Assembly: GCF_029407905.1 (NCBI RefSeq)
Contig: NC_073641.1
Coordinates: 21,001,001-21,065,000, forward strand
DNA: 64,000 nt
Direction of reading: 5' to 3'
From: Bubalus kerabau
Lineage: Eukaryota; Chordata; Mammalia; Artiodactyla; Bovidae
Of this stretch, positions 35,686-45,690 are shown piece after piece. Numbering within the stretch: the first letter of the stretch is position 1; every line of letters starts with the position of its first letter. A program made the position numbers and the translations under genes. The notes under the pieces are model-generated. The model saw only the letters and a program-made list of their open reading frames with translations. It did no database searches and was not told the DNA's origin.

Positions 35686-35908
35686 CCACCTGATGCAAAG
35701 AGCTGACTCATTGGAAAAGATCCTGATGATGGGAAAGATTAAAGGCAAAAGAAGGGAGTGCCAGAGGGTGAAATGGTTAGATAACATCACCGTCTCAATT
35801 GACATGAATTTGAGCAATTCCAGGAGATAGTGAAGGACAGAGGAGTCTGATGTACTACAGACCATGGGGTTGCAGAGTCAGAAATGACTTAGTGACTGAA
35901 CAGCTCTG
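35686..35908 (+). mobile_element. BovB 3' end fragment nested in L1
   Basis: Sense BovB from GGCCACCTGATGCAAAGAGC to GTGACTGAACAG; diverged. L1 3' UTR text continues on both sides. Confidence 0.92.
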
Positions 35909-36204
35909 TATTATACATCACATAACTGTGACCTGTTTATTTTATAATTGGCAATTTGTACCTCTTAATCTGCTTCACCTATTTTGTCCATCCCCCACCC
36001 TCCCTCTCCAATTTTCTCTGCATCTATGAGTCCATTTTGTTGTGTTGTTATTTTATTTTTTAGCTTCTGTATATAAGTGAAATCATACAGTATTTGTCTT
36101 TTTCCATATGGCTTACTTCACTACCATAATACCCTCTATGTCCTTCTATGTTTTCACAAGTAGCAAGATTTCCTAATCTTTTATGACTAATATTCCATAG
36201 TGTA

Positions 36205-36236
36205 TATGGAATATATATATATATACACACACACTG
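36205..36236. repeat. (TA)n(CA)n microsatellite inside L1
   Basis: GGAATATATATATATATAC followed by ACACACACAC, at the same L1 position as the (GT)n at 23895. Confidence 0.93.
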
Positions 36237-37734
36237 TGTCTTCTTTACCCATCTGTTAATGGACATTTAAGTTGCTTCCATATCCTGGTTTTTGTAAAGA
36301 ATGCTGCTGTGAACTTTGGGGTACATATATCTTTTCAAGTTAGTGTTTTCATTTTTCCTGAATTATACCCAGAAGTGGAGTGCTGGATCACATGGAAGTT
36401 CCAATTTAGATTTTTGAGGAACCGCCATACTCTTTTTCCATAGTAACTACATTTTCCGTGTCTGATGAATAATGATGTTGAGTATCTTTTAATATGCCTG
36501 TTGACCATCTGTTTATCTTCTGGAGAATATATCTATTCAGGTCCTCTACCCATTTTCAACCAGGTTGTTTGCCTTTTTTTTTTTTTTTTACTGAGTTATA
36601 CGACATGAAGCTGGTTATGTATTTTGTATAGGAACCCCTATTGATCATTTCATTGGCTAATATTTTCTCACATTCACTAAGTTTATTTTTAGTTTGTTGA
36701 TGTTTGCTGTACAAAAGCTTTTAAGTTCAATTATGTCTCATTTCTTTATTTTTGCTTTTGTTTCCCTTGTCTTTGGAAACAGATTAAAAGCAATATTACT
36801 CTAATTAATTTTAAAGAGTGTTCTGTCTGTGTCTTCTAGGAGTTTTATGGTTTCTAGTCTTACATTTAGTTCTTTAATCCATTTTTGAGTTCATTTTTGT
36901 ATATGTTATGAGAAAACATTTTATTTCATTCTTGTATATGTAGCCCTCCAATTTCCCCAGCACCACGTATTGAAGAGATTGTCTTTTCTCCAATGTATAT
37001 TCTAGTCTCCTTTGTCATAGATTAATTAACCATAAGTATGGGGTTTATTTTGGGGCTTTCTATTCCAGTCCATTGATCTTTATGTCTGATCCTATGTCAG
37101 TACCATGCTGGTTTGATTACTGTAGTTTTGTAATATAGTCTAACATCAGGGACCATGAAGCCTCCAGTTTTGTTATTTTTAAGGTTGTTTTGGCAATTTG
37201 GGATCTTCTGTGGTACCATATAAATTTTAGGATGATTTCTTCCATTTCTGTGAAAAATGTCACAGGATAGGGATCACATTAAAATCTATAGATTGCTTTG
37301 GGTGGTGTGGACATTTTAACAATATTCCTTTTCCTAATCCATTTCTTGGGATATCTTTCCATTTATTTTTTTATTATTTTTCAATTTCCTTTATCAGTGT
37401 TTTATAGTTTTCAGGGTATAGGTCTTATACCTTCTTGGTAAATTTTACATCTAGGTATTGTATGCTTTTTGATATGATTTTAAACAGAATTGTATTTTGT
37501 TTTGTTTTGTTTTTTGCTTTCTCTTTTTGATAGTTCATCATTAGTGTTTAGAAAAGCAACTAATTTCTGTATAGTAATCCTGTTTCCTACAAATTTACTA
37601 AACCATTTATTTGTTTGAAAACATTTTTTGGTGGCGACCTTAGACTTTTTGACAGAGTATCATGTCATCTGCAAATAAAGACAGTTTTACTTCTTCCTTT
37701 CTAATTTGGATGTTTTATGTTTTTATCCTCTTTT

Positions 37735-37912
37735 TTTCAGTTTTATTTTTATTTTTTAACACCAAAACTATTTTTTAATGAGGTATAGCAAATTAACAAT
37801 ATTGTGATAGTTTCAGGTGAAAAGTGAAGGAACACAGCCATACATATACATGTATCTATTCTCCCCCAACCACCCCCCACCCAACCATATCATTTTACTT
37901 TCTGATTACTGT
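37735..37912 (-). mobile_element. young L1 3' end fragment nested in older L1
   Basis: A T-rich tail (TTTTTTTCAGTTTTATTTTTATTTTT), then 3' UTR text of a different L1 subfamily ('aatgaggtatagcaaattaac', 'gtgatagtttcaggtg', 'catgtatctattctcccccaac'). It splits ORF2 text of the host L1 between 'ttatcctc' and 'ttacttt...ggacttccaatac'. 5'-truncated after about 175 bp. Confidence 0.7.
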
Positions 37913-39263
37913 GGTTTGGACTTCCAATACTACGCTGAACAAAAGTGGTAAGAATGGGCATCCTTGTTTTTGTTCCTGATCTTTGATGAAAAACTTTCAG
38001 CTTTTTAAAATTGCATGTTATCTGTGAGTTTGTCATAAATGACCTTTATTATGTTGAGACATGTCTTATCTGTATCTACATTGTTGAAAATTTTTTATCA
38101 TGAATGGCTGATGAGTTTTGTCTAAAGCCTTTTCTGTATATCACGTGATTTTTATCCTTTGCTTTGTTAATGTGATATATTACATTGGTTGATTTGTGAA
38201 TATTGAACTATCCTTGCTTTCCTAGAGTTAATCCCATCTGATCATAATATAGAATGATTTTATGTATTATTGAATTTGGCTTGCCAATATTTTGTTGAGA
38301 ATTTTTGCATTTCTACTCAAGGATATTGGTCTGTAATTTTCTTCTTTTATAATATAAGTATCTTTTCTGACTTTTGTATCAGGGTAATGCTGGTCTCAGA
38401 GAATAAGTTTGAAAGCATTCATTTCTCTTCATTTTTGGGGAAATAATTTAAGGATAGTTATTAACTTAAAAAATATTTGGAGGAATTCCACTGTGATGAT
38501 GTCATCTTGGAGATTAGTATGCTGGCACTTTTAAAGTTATTGTTTCATTTTCATTACTAGTAATTGGTCTGTTCACCTTGTCTATTTATTCCTGATTCAG
38601 TCTTGAAAAATTATATTTCTAGGAATTTATCCATTTCTACTAATTACCTAATTTGGGGCATATAATTGTTTATAGTAATCTATAATGATCATTTATATTT
38701 CTGTGCTATCATTTGTAACTTCTCTTTTATTTCTGATTTTATTCATTTGAACCCTCTTTTTGCTTGATGAGTCGGCTAAAGTTTTATCAGTTTGTTTTTT
38801 ATCTTTTCAAAAACTAGCTCTTAGTGTCATTGATTTTTTTCTATTATTTAGTATTTATTTCATTTATTTCTGCTCTGTTATCGTTTCTTTTCTTCTACTA
38901 CCTTCAGACTTCGGGTTTTTTTTCCAATTATTTTACATAATGTAATGTTAAGTTGTTTTTGGGATTTTTCTTGTTACTTATGGTGAGCCTGTATCACTAT
39001 AAACATCCCTCTTAAAACTGCTTTTACTGCAGCCTATAGATTTTAGAAAGTTTTGTTTCTTTTTACATAAATCTCAAATAGTTTTTAAATTTCCTATTTG
39101 ATTTCTTCAATGTCCTGTTTTTGTTTTTGTTTTTAAATATCATGTTGTTTAGTCTCCAAAAGTTTGTTTTTTCCAGTTTTCTTCCTATAATTGAGGTCTA
39201 GTTTTATACCATTGTGGTTGGAAAAGATGCTTGCTATGACTTCAGTCTTCTTAAATTTACTGT

Positions 39264-39284
39264 GGTTTTGTGTGTGTGTGTGTG
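39264..39284. repeat. short (GT)n run
   Basis: About nine GT units in L1 sequence. Confidence 0.85.
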
Positions 39285-40106
39285 GTCTAGCATGCGAGGA
39301 CATTCCATGTGCATGTATCCTAGAGAATGTTCCATGAACACTTAAAAAAATTGTATATTCTTCTGCTTTTGAACAGCAGGTTCTTAGATATCAATTACGT
39401 CCATCTGGACTAATATGTCATTTAAGGGCAGTGTTTCCTTACTGAGTTTCTGGCTGCATGATCTATTCATGTAAGTGAGTTATTAAAGTCCTCTAGTATT
39501 ATTAATGTCAATTTCTCTCTTTATACCTCTTAATATTTGCTTTATATTTTATGTGGTATTATGTAAGGTGTATGTGTGTTTAAGAATGTTATGTTCCCTT
39601 CTAGGATTGCCCCATTTCTAATTATGTAATTCCCTTCTTTGTATTTTGTTAGAGTCTTTGTTTTAAAGTCTATTTTATCTGATGTAAGTATTGCTTCCTG
39701 GCTTTCTTTTCATTTTTATTTGCATGAATTATCTTTATCTGCTCACTTTCAGTCTCTGTGTGTCTTTCGCTCTGAAGTGAGTCTTTTGTAAACAGTGAAT
39801 AGAAAGGTCTTTTTATTAAAGCCATTCAGCTACCAATACCTTTGATTGGGGCATTAACCCATAAGTATTTAAAATGACTACTGATGGGCAAGGACTTGTT
39901 GCCATTTTTTTCACTTTATTTTTTATTGTTTTTATAGCTCTCCTTTATTCTGTGGTTTCTTCTCTTGTGACTTGATGATTTTCTTTAATGTGATGTTTAG
40001 ATTCCTTTTTTCTGTGTGTGTTTTGTGTATCTAGTGCAGATGTGGGGGGTTTGGTTACCATAAAGTTTGTATATATTGACATTTGTTTTAAGCTAGTGGT
40101 CATTTT

Positions 40107-40696
40107 TTGGGGGGAAGAGCTCCAAAATCACTGCAGATGGTGATTGCAACCATGAAATTAAAAGCTGCTTACTCCTTGGAAGGAAAGTTATGACCAACCT
40201 AGATAGCATATTCAAAAGCAGAGACATTACTTTGCCAACAAAGGTCTGTCTAGCTATGGTTTTTCCAGTGGTCATGTATGGATGTGAGAGTTGGACTGTG
40301 AAGAAAGCTGAGTGCCAAAGAAGTGATGCTTTTGAACTGTGGTGTGGGAGAAGACTCTTGAGAGTCCCTTGGACTTCAAGGAGATCCAACTAGTCCATCC
40401 TAAAGGAGACGAGTCCTGGGTGTTCATTGGAAGAACTGATGCTAAAGTTGAAACTCCAATACTTTGGCCACCTCATGCAAAGAGTTGACTCATTGGAAAA
40501 GACCCTGATGCTGGGAGGGATTGGGGGCAGGAGGAGAAGGGGATGACAGAGGATGAGATGGCTGGATGGCATCACTGACTCAATGGACATGAGTTTGGGT
40601 AAACTCCGGGAGTTGGTGATGGACAGGGAAGCCTGGCATGCTGTGATTCATGGGGTCGCAAAGAGTTAGACATGACTGAGTGACTGAACTGAACTG
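40107..40696 (+). mobile_element. BovB 3' end, 590 bp, young type, nested in L1
   Basis: Sense BovB from GAGCTCCAAAATCACTGCAG to an AACTGAACTGA tail. A 12-bp TSD, AGTGGTCATTTT (40095-40106) against AGTGGCCATTTT (40697-40708), has one mismatch. The 67-codon frame encodes RT C-terminal sequence (VMYGCESWTVKKAECQRSDAF). Confidence 0.96.
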
Positions 40697-40816
40697 AGTG
40701 GCCATTTTAATTCAATTACATTCTAAAATTCCTACATTTCTTTACTCCTAGCCACCTTTTATTTTTTGACATATTATATATATTTTTGTGTCTCTTGACT
40801 ATTTATTATAGTTATT

Positions 40817-41124
40817 AGTGAAAGTTGCTCAGTCGTGTCTGACTCTGCAACCCCATGGATTATACAGTCCATGGAATTCTCCAGGCCAGAATACTGGAGT
40901 GGGTAACCTTTCCCTTCTCCAGCAGATCTTCCCAACCCAGGGATTGAACCTAGGTCTCCCTTATTGCAGGCAAATTCTTTGCCAGCTGAGCCACAAGGGA
41001 AGAATACTGGAGTGGGTAGCCTATCCCTTCTCCAGTGGATCTTCCCATCCCAGGAATTGAACTAGGGTCTTCTGAATTGCAGGCAACTGAGCTATGAGGG
41101 AAGCCCACTGAGCTATGAGGGAAG
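40817..41124 (-). mobile_element. Bov-tA SINE with duplicated 5' head
   Basis: A complete antisense Bov-tA occupies 40817-41003 (tail complement GTGAAAGTTGCTCAGTCGTG, B-box complement GGATTGAACC, head ending GAGCCACAAGGGAAG). It is followed by a second, shorter head-side unit at 41004-41103 that repeats the AATACTGGAGTGGGTAGCC to GAGGGAAG segment. A further exact 18-bp repeat, ACTGAGCTATGAGGGAAG, lies at 41086-41103 and 41107-41124. Confidence 0.88.
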
Positions 41125-41547
41125 TCAATAATAATGACTATTGTAGTTATAGTTGATTGTAAAACTTTTGGTTTTTTAACCTTGATACTAGCTTTTTAAG
41201 TTGTTGGTCTCCTGCTTTTACTGGTTATTTGCCTTTACTACTGGGAATTTTTTCCTTCATATATTTTCTTATTTCTTGTTATGGCCTTTCCTTTTTCTCT
41301 TAGAGAAGGTTTTTTAACATGTCTTGTAAGGATAGTGTAGTGTTGATGACTCCTTTAGTTTTTGCTTGTCTTGGAACCTGTATCTTCCTTCAGTTCTGAA
41401 TGATATCCTTGCCATGTAGTGTATCCTTGGTTGTAGGTTGTTCCTTTTTTGCATTTTAAATATATGATAGCACTCTCTTTGGCCTGAAAAGTTTCTGCTG
41501 AAAAATTATCAAATAGCCTTATGGAATTTCCCTTGCTTTTCTCTTGC

Positions 41548-41764
41548 ATGCTAAATCGCTTCAGTTGTGTCCAACTTTGTGCAGCCCTATGGACTGTAGC
41601 TAGCCCGTCTCCTCTGTCCCTGGGATTCTCCAGGCAAGAATACTGGAGTGTGTTGCCATGCTCTCCTCCAGATCTTCCTGACCTAGGGGTCAAACCTGCA
41701 TCTCTTAAGACTGTTGCATTGACTCCTGGGTTCTTTACCACTATTGCCACCTGGGAAGGTCTGG
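41548..41764 (-). mobile_element. Bov-tA SINE (Bov-tA2/3-like), first of two at one site
   Basis: Antisense: ATGCTAAATCGCTTCAGTTG, body, then head CACTATTGCCACCTGGGAAG. Flanked by TTTTCTCTTGC at 41537-41547 and 41765-41775. The 92- and 131-codon frames over it are spurious. Confidence 0.94.
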
Positions 41765-41775
41765 TTTTCTCTTGC

Positions 41776-41918
41776 TGCTGCTGCTGCTGCTGCTGCTAAG
41801 TCGCTTCAGTCGTGTCCGACTCTGTGTGACCCCATAGACGGCAGCTCACCAGGCTCCCCCATCCCTGGGATTCTCCAGGCAAGAGTACTGGAGTGGGGTG
41901 CCATTGCCTTCTCCATGA
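41776..41918 (-). mobile_element. Bov-A monomer SINE, second at the same site
   Basis: Antisense Bov-A with a (TGC)n tail complement starting at about 41774, ending ATTGCCTTCTCC. Flanked by TTTTCTCTTGC at 41765-41775 and again at 41919-41929. The (TGC)n run encodes the poly-Ala/Cys tract seen in spurious frames. Confidence 0.94.
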
Positions 41919-42500
41919 TTTTCTCTTGCTGACTTTAAAATTCTCTCTTTATCTTTAACTTTTGTCATTTTGATTATGGTATGTCTTGATGTGAATCACT
42001 TTGGATCATTCTTGTTTGAAACTCTATATTTCCTTGACCTGAATATGTTTCTATCCCCAGGTTGGGAAAGTTTTCAACTATTATTTTATGAAATGCATTT
42101 TCTGCCTTTTTCCTACAGCCTTTCAGCTCTCACAGCCATATGCCCTGTTCATTTTTAAAACCCATTAAGGGGACTCATCTTCCTGGGCTGATTTTCAGCA
42201 CTGGTTGCCTAATCTGGGTATTGAATCCCTCATTTTGATAGACGTAGAGAAGTCCTTCAAGTTTATGATATTACCTTCAGCTTCCAGGTTGCCTTCCAGG
42301 GCTGTGGGTCCTGACTGTGTAGCATTTCTGTCCCTCTTATCCATCTTAATGTGTTTTTTTTCCTTTGTATCTTTGATTGTAGAAAATATATTCTGCTATT
42401 ATTTAGACTGTTTTCTGAGAGAGCTGTTCTATATGCAGTTGTACTTTCGGTGTGTCTGTGGGAGGAAATGAGCTCAAAGTCTTCTTACTTTGCCATCTTT

Positions 42501-43524
42501 ATAACATGCCACAAATTATCATTTAAATAATGCATTAAATCTAGACATTTGGTAAAGAAATAAATCTTTATAAAAGGATAAAGTGTCTAGGCATATCCTG
42601 AACTCATGTTGCAAACTTACCTTCTATCATAAAGACATGAGAAATTTTACTTTTCCTTCGGATAAAGCAACTAGCAAACTCAGACGATCATCCCAATTAC
42701 CAGGTGAATTTAGGATAAACTTTCTGTGACAAATAGTGCTGTCAGGTCCTCTTATGCAAGGACTAGTTTTCATTTATCTTGAGAAAATTGATTTCCTGGG
42801 ATATGCATCATATTCTGATTTAAAGCTCACTGAATAATATACCTGTTTCTTTTTCTAAAAAAAAAAAATAGTCATAAAACAATTATTACTATTCCTATAT
42901 CAAGTGGGAAAAATAACACTTTTCTTAATTTTAGCTTTTTTATTACATTAAATAGTATCACTATTTTTATTTTATTTATCACAAGATATATATTTTCTTT
43001 ATCATGTATCTTTAAGAAAACCTAGTAACATTCCTGTGTGACTGGTAGTTCAGTTTCAGATATGTCAATCTAGAAAAGTGAATGCCAATGTAAGATATGA
43101 GTGAAATCAATAAAATACCTATTATAGTTCTTAGGCTGATTAATTAAATTCTAGACAGGGCAGGGGGATAATTTCTAGAACATTTGCTCTGACTAGAGCC
43201 ATTGAGTGAAACAGATTGCTATAGTGGTGATTAATAAATACATGCCATCTAATTATTTTAAGTTCCCCAGTAATATTTCCAAATGCAAAATTACTAGGTA
43301 AGATGTTTAGAAGTTGCACATTACATTTGTTTTCCAGGTAAATGCTCAAACTATTTTCCTGGCACTCAGCATGTTCAGTGCTTACAGTGTTAGCAATATT
43401 ATTATTGACATTTAAAATATGACCAAAAATATCCTGGTCAGATAATTTTTATTTTCTTCACATAGCAGCCTTGATATTTGTTTTCCTCTCTTTCCCTTCC
43501 CAGAAAATCTTCTAACCCTTAAAT
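42501..43524. other. unassigned AT-rich stretch
   Basis: No gene. A 12-A run lies near 42858. The 69-codon minus-strand frame at 43140-43349 has no support. Confidence 0.5.
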
Positions 43525-43928
43525 TTTGTTTTTATTAGAAATCTTTTTATTGGAGTATAGTTGCTTTACAATATTGTGTTAGTTTCCGCTGTACAACAAA
43601 GTGAAACAGCTCCATGTATCCATAAATGCCCTCCCTCTTGGACCTCCCATCCCTGCCCATCCCACCCATCTAGGACATCGCGGAGTACCAAGCTGAACTC
43701 CCTGTAGTATACAGCACATTCCCATTAGTTATCTATTTCACACATGGTAGTGTATATATGTCAGTCCCAATCTCCCTGTTCTTCCTATCCCCTCTTCCTG
43801 CCCCCTTTGCCCTGTATCCACACATCTGTCTCCTATGTCTGCATCTCTATTCCTGCCCTGCAAATAGGTTCATCTATATCATTTTTCTATATTCCACATA
43901 TATATGTTAATATACAATATTTGTTTTT

Positions 43929-44129
43929 CTATTTCTGACCTGCTTCACTCTGAATGACCGTCTCTAAGTCCATCCACATGTCTACAAATGACCCAATTTT
44001 GTTCCTTTTAATTGCTGGGTAATATTCCATTGTGTATATGAACCACATTTTCTTTATCCATTCATCTGCCAATGGATATTTAGGTTCCTTCCATGTCCTG
44101 GCTATTGTAAGTAGTGCTGCAATGAACAT
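43929..44129 (-). pseudogene. L1 ORF2 C-terminal remnant
   Basis: A 66-codon minus-strand frame with the L1 ORF2 C-terminal signature: FIAALLTIARTWK, then DEWIKKMWFIYTMEYYPAIK, then WMDLETVIQSE. It is the part of the ORF2 protein beyond the reverse transcriptase, in the cysteine-rich C-terminal region. The frame is closed on both sides by mutations, and the rest of the element is truncated. Confidence 0.92.
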
Positions 44130-44211
44130 TGGGATGCTTGTACCGTTTTGAATTATGATTTTCTAAGAGTGTATGCCCAGCTGTGGAATTGCTAGGTCAT
44201 ATGGTAGTTCT

Positions 44212-44825
44212 TATTTATTTTGTTGGGCTCTAAAATCACTGCAGATGATGACTGCGGGCTCAAATATAAAAGATGCTTGTTCCTTGGAAGAAAAGCTATG
44301 ACAAACCTAGACACCATATTAAAAAGCAGAAACATCGGTTTTCTGACAAAGGTCCAAACTATGTTATGACAAAGGTCAAAGCTATGTTTTTTCCAGTAGT
44401 CGTGTATGGATGTGAGAGTTGGATCATAAAGAAGGCTGAGTGCTGAAGAATTAATGTTTTCGAATTGTGGTGCTAGAGAAGATTCTTGAGAGTCCCTTGG
44501 ACAGCAAAGCGATCAAACCAATGAATCCTAAAGGAAATAAACCCTGAATACTCATTGGAAGAACTCATGCTTGAAACTGAAGTTCCAATATTTTGGCCAC
44601 CTGATGTGAAGAGCCAACTCATTGGAAAAGACCCTGATGCTGGGAAAGATTGAGGACAGGAGAAGAAGGGGGTGGGAGGGGATGAGATGGTTGGATGGCA
44701 TTGTCAACTCAATGGACATGAGTTTGAACAAACTCAGTGAGATAGTAAAGAACAGGGAAGCCTGGTGTGCTGCAGTTCATGGGGTTGCAAAGTTTTGGAC
44801 ATGACCGAGCAACTGAACAGCAATA
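44212..44825 (+). mobile_element. BovB 3' end, 614 bp, nested in L1
   Basis: Sense BovB from the GGGCTCTAAAATCACTGC block to GAGCAACTGAACAGCAATA; old-type blocks. An 11-bp TSD, ATGGTAGTTCT (44201-44211) against ATGGTCGTTCT (44826-44836), has one mismatch. A 15-bp internal duplication (CAAAGGTC...CTATGTT) occurs near 44347-44383. Confidence 0.94.
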
Positions 44826-44871
44826 ATGGTCGTTCTATCTTAGTTTTTTAAATAACCTCCATACTGTTCTT

Positions 44872-45156
44872 TGGAGAAGGCACTGGCACCCCACTCCAGT
44901 ACTCTTGCCTGGAAAATCCCACGGATGGAGGAGCCTGGTAGGCTGCAGTCCATGGGGTCGCTAAGAGTCGGACACGACTGAGCAACTTCACTTTCACTTT
45001 TCATTTTCATGCATTGGAGAAGGAAATGGCAGCCCGCTCCAGTGTTCTTGTCTGGAGAATCCCAGGGACGGGGCAGCCTGGTGCTGCTGCTGCTGCTGCT
45101 GCCGTCTATGGGGTCGCACAGAGTCGGACACGACTGAAGCGACTTAGCAGCAGCAG
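44872..45156 (+). mobile_element. Bov-A2 SINE, full-length dimer, young
   Basis: Close to consensus in sense: GGAGAAGGCACTGGCACCCC start, two monomers, GACTTAGCAGCAGCAGCA tail. The 12-bp TSD CATACTGTTCTT lies at 44860-44871 and 45157-45168. A (CTG)n expansion interrupts the second monomer at 45081-45104. Confidence 0.97.
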
Positions 45157-45250
45157 CATACTGTTCTTCATAGTGGTTAGTGATTATATCAGTTTACATT
45201 CCCACCAACAGTGCAAGAGGATTCCCTTATCTTCATACCCCTTAGAATGT

Positions 45251-45606
45251 ATAAAATATTTGCAAACAAAGTGACTGACAAGGGATTCATTTCCAAAATA
45301 TACAAGCCATGCTTTCTTTTAATTCAATGAGAATGATAGATGATAAGATTTACTGCAAATCGCTCTTACTCTCTGACGATTAAGGCTTGCTTTTAAATAA
45401 AGTTCATTATATTTGTCTCTGTTTTGTCTTAGGTTTATATCTTTCCATGGAACTCCTTATTCCCCTCCTACAAAATAAATTTCTGGAGGCCCACCAGGTC
45501 ACTCCATGTGTCCAGACCTGTATGAATTCTAGAAATGGACAGTTTGGTTGAAGTTGAGACCTGGCTACATATCCTTCATTCCTGTTTAAATTCTATTCTC
45601 TACCAT
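45251..45606. other. unassigned stretch
   Basis: No gene seen. The left edge may contain worn L1 sequence. Confidence 0.45.
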
Positions 45607-45690
45607 CAGAGGAGCCTGGTGGGCTACAGTCCATGAGATCTCAAAGAGTCGGACACGACTGAGTAATTAAGCAGCAGCAGCAGCATATGC
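45607..45690 (+). mobile_element. Bov-A 3' fragment
   Basis: 5'-truncated: GAGGAGCCTGGTGGGCTACAG, then CAAAGAGTCGGACACGACTG and an AGCAGCAGCAGCAGC tail. No clear TSD. Confidence 0.9.

Larger units (their letters stand above)
35560..42500 (-). mobile_element. nearly full-length L1, heavily interrupted
   Basis: Antisense L1, the most complete in the window. The 3' UTR starts at 35560 ('taattgaagtataatgaac', 'gtttcaggtgtacaacatgg'). The ORF2 C-terminus lies at about 36150-37100, and the RT region includes the FADD complement CATGTCATCTGCAAATAAAG near 37660. The ORF2 N-terminal and upstream coding region spans about 38700-42150, and 5' UTR-like sequence ends at GCCATCTT (42492-42499). Seven younger insertions interrupt it: BovB (35686, 40107), an L1 3' end (37735), Bov-tA (40818, two head copies), Bov-tA (41548) and Bov-A (41776). 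Many stops; not active. Confidence 0.85.
43525..45250 (-). mobile_element. L1 3' end with two nested insertions
   Basis: Antisense L1 of a younger-looking subfamily: 3' UTR ('tattggagtatagttgctttacaatattg'), ORF2 C-terminus, then sequence interrupted by BovB (44212-44825) and Bov-A2 (44872-45156), ending near ATACCCCTTAG. The element pieces together as 43525-44211, 44837-44871 and 45169-45250. Confidence 0.9.

Noticed and set aside
41744..41932. Poly-alanine/cysteine-rich frames
   Set aside because: Produced by the (TGC)n tail of a Bov-A SINE.
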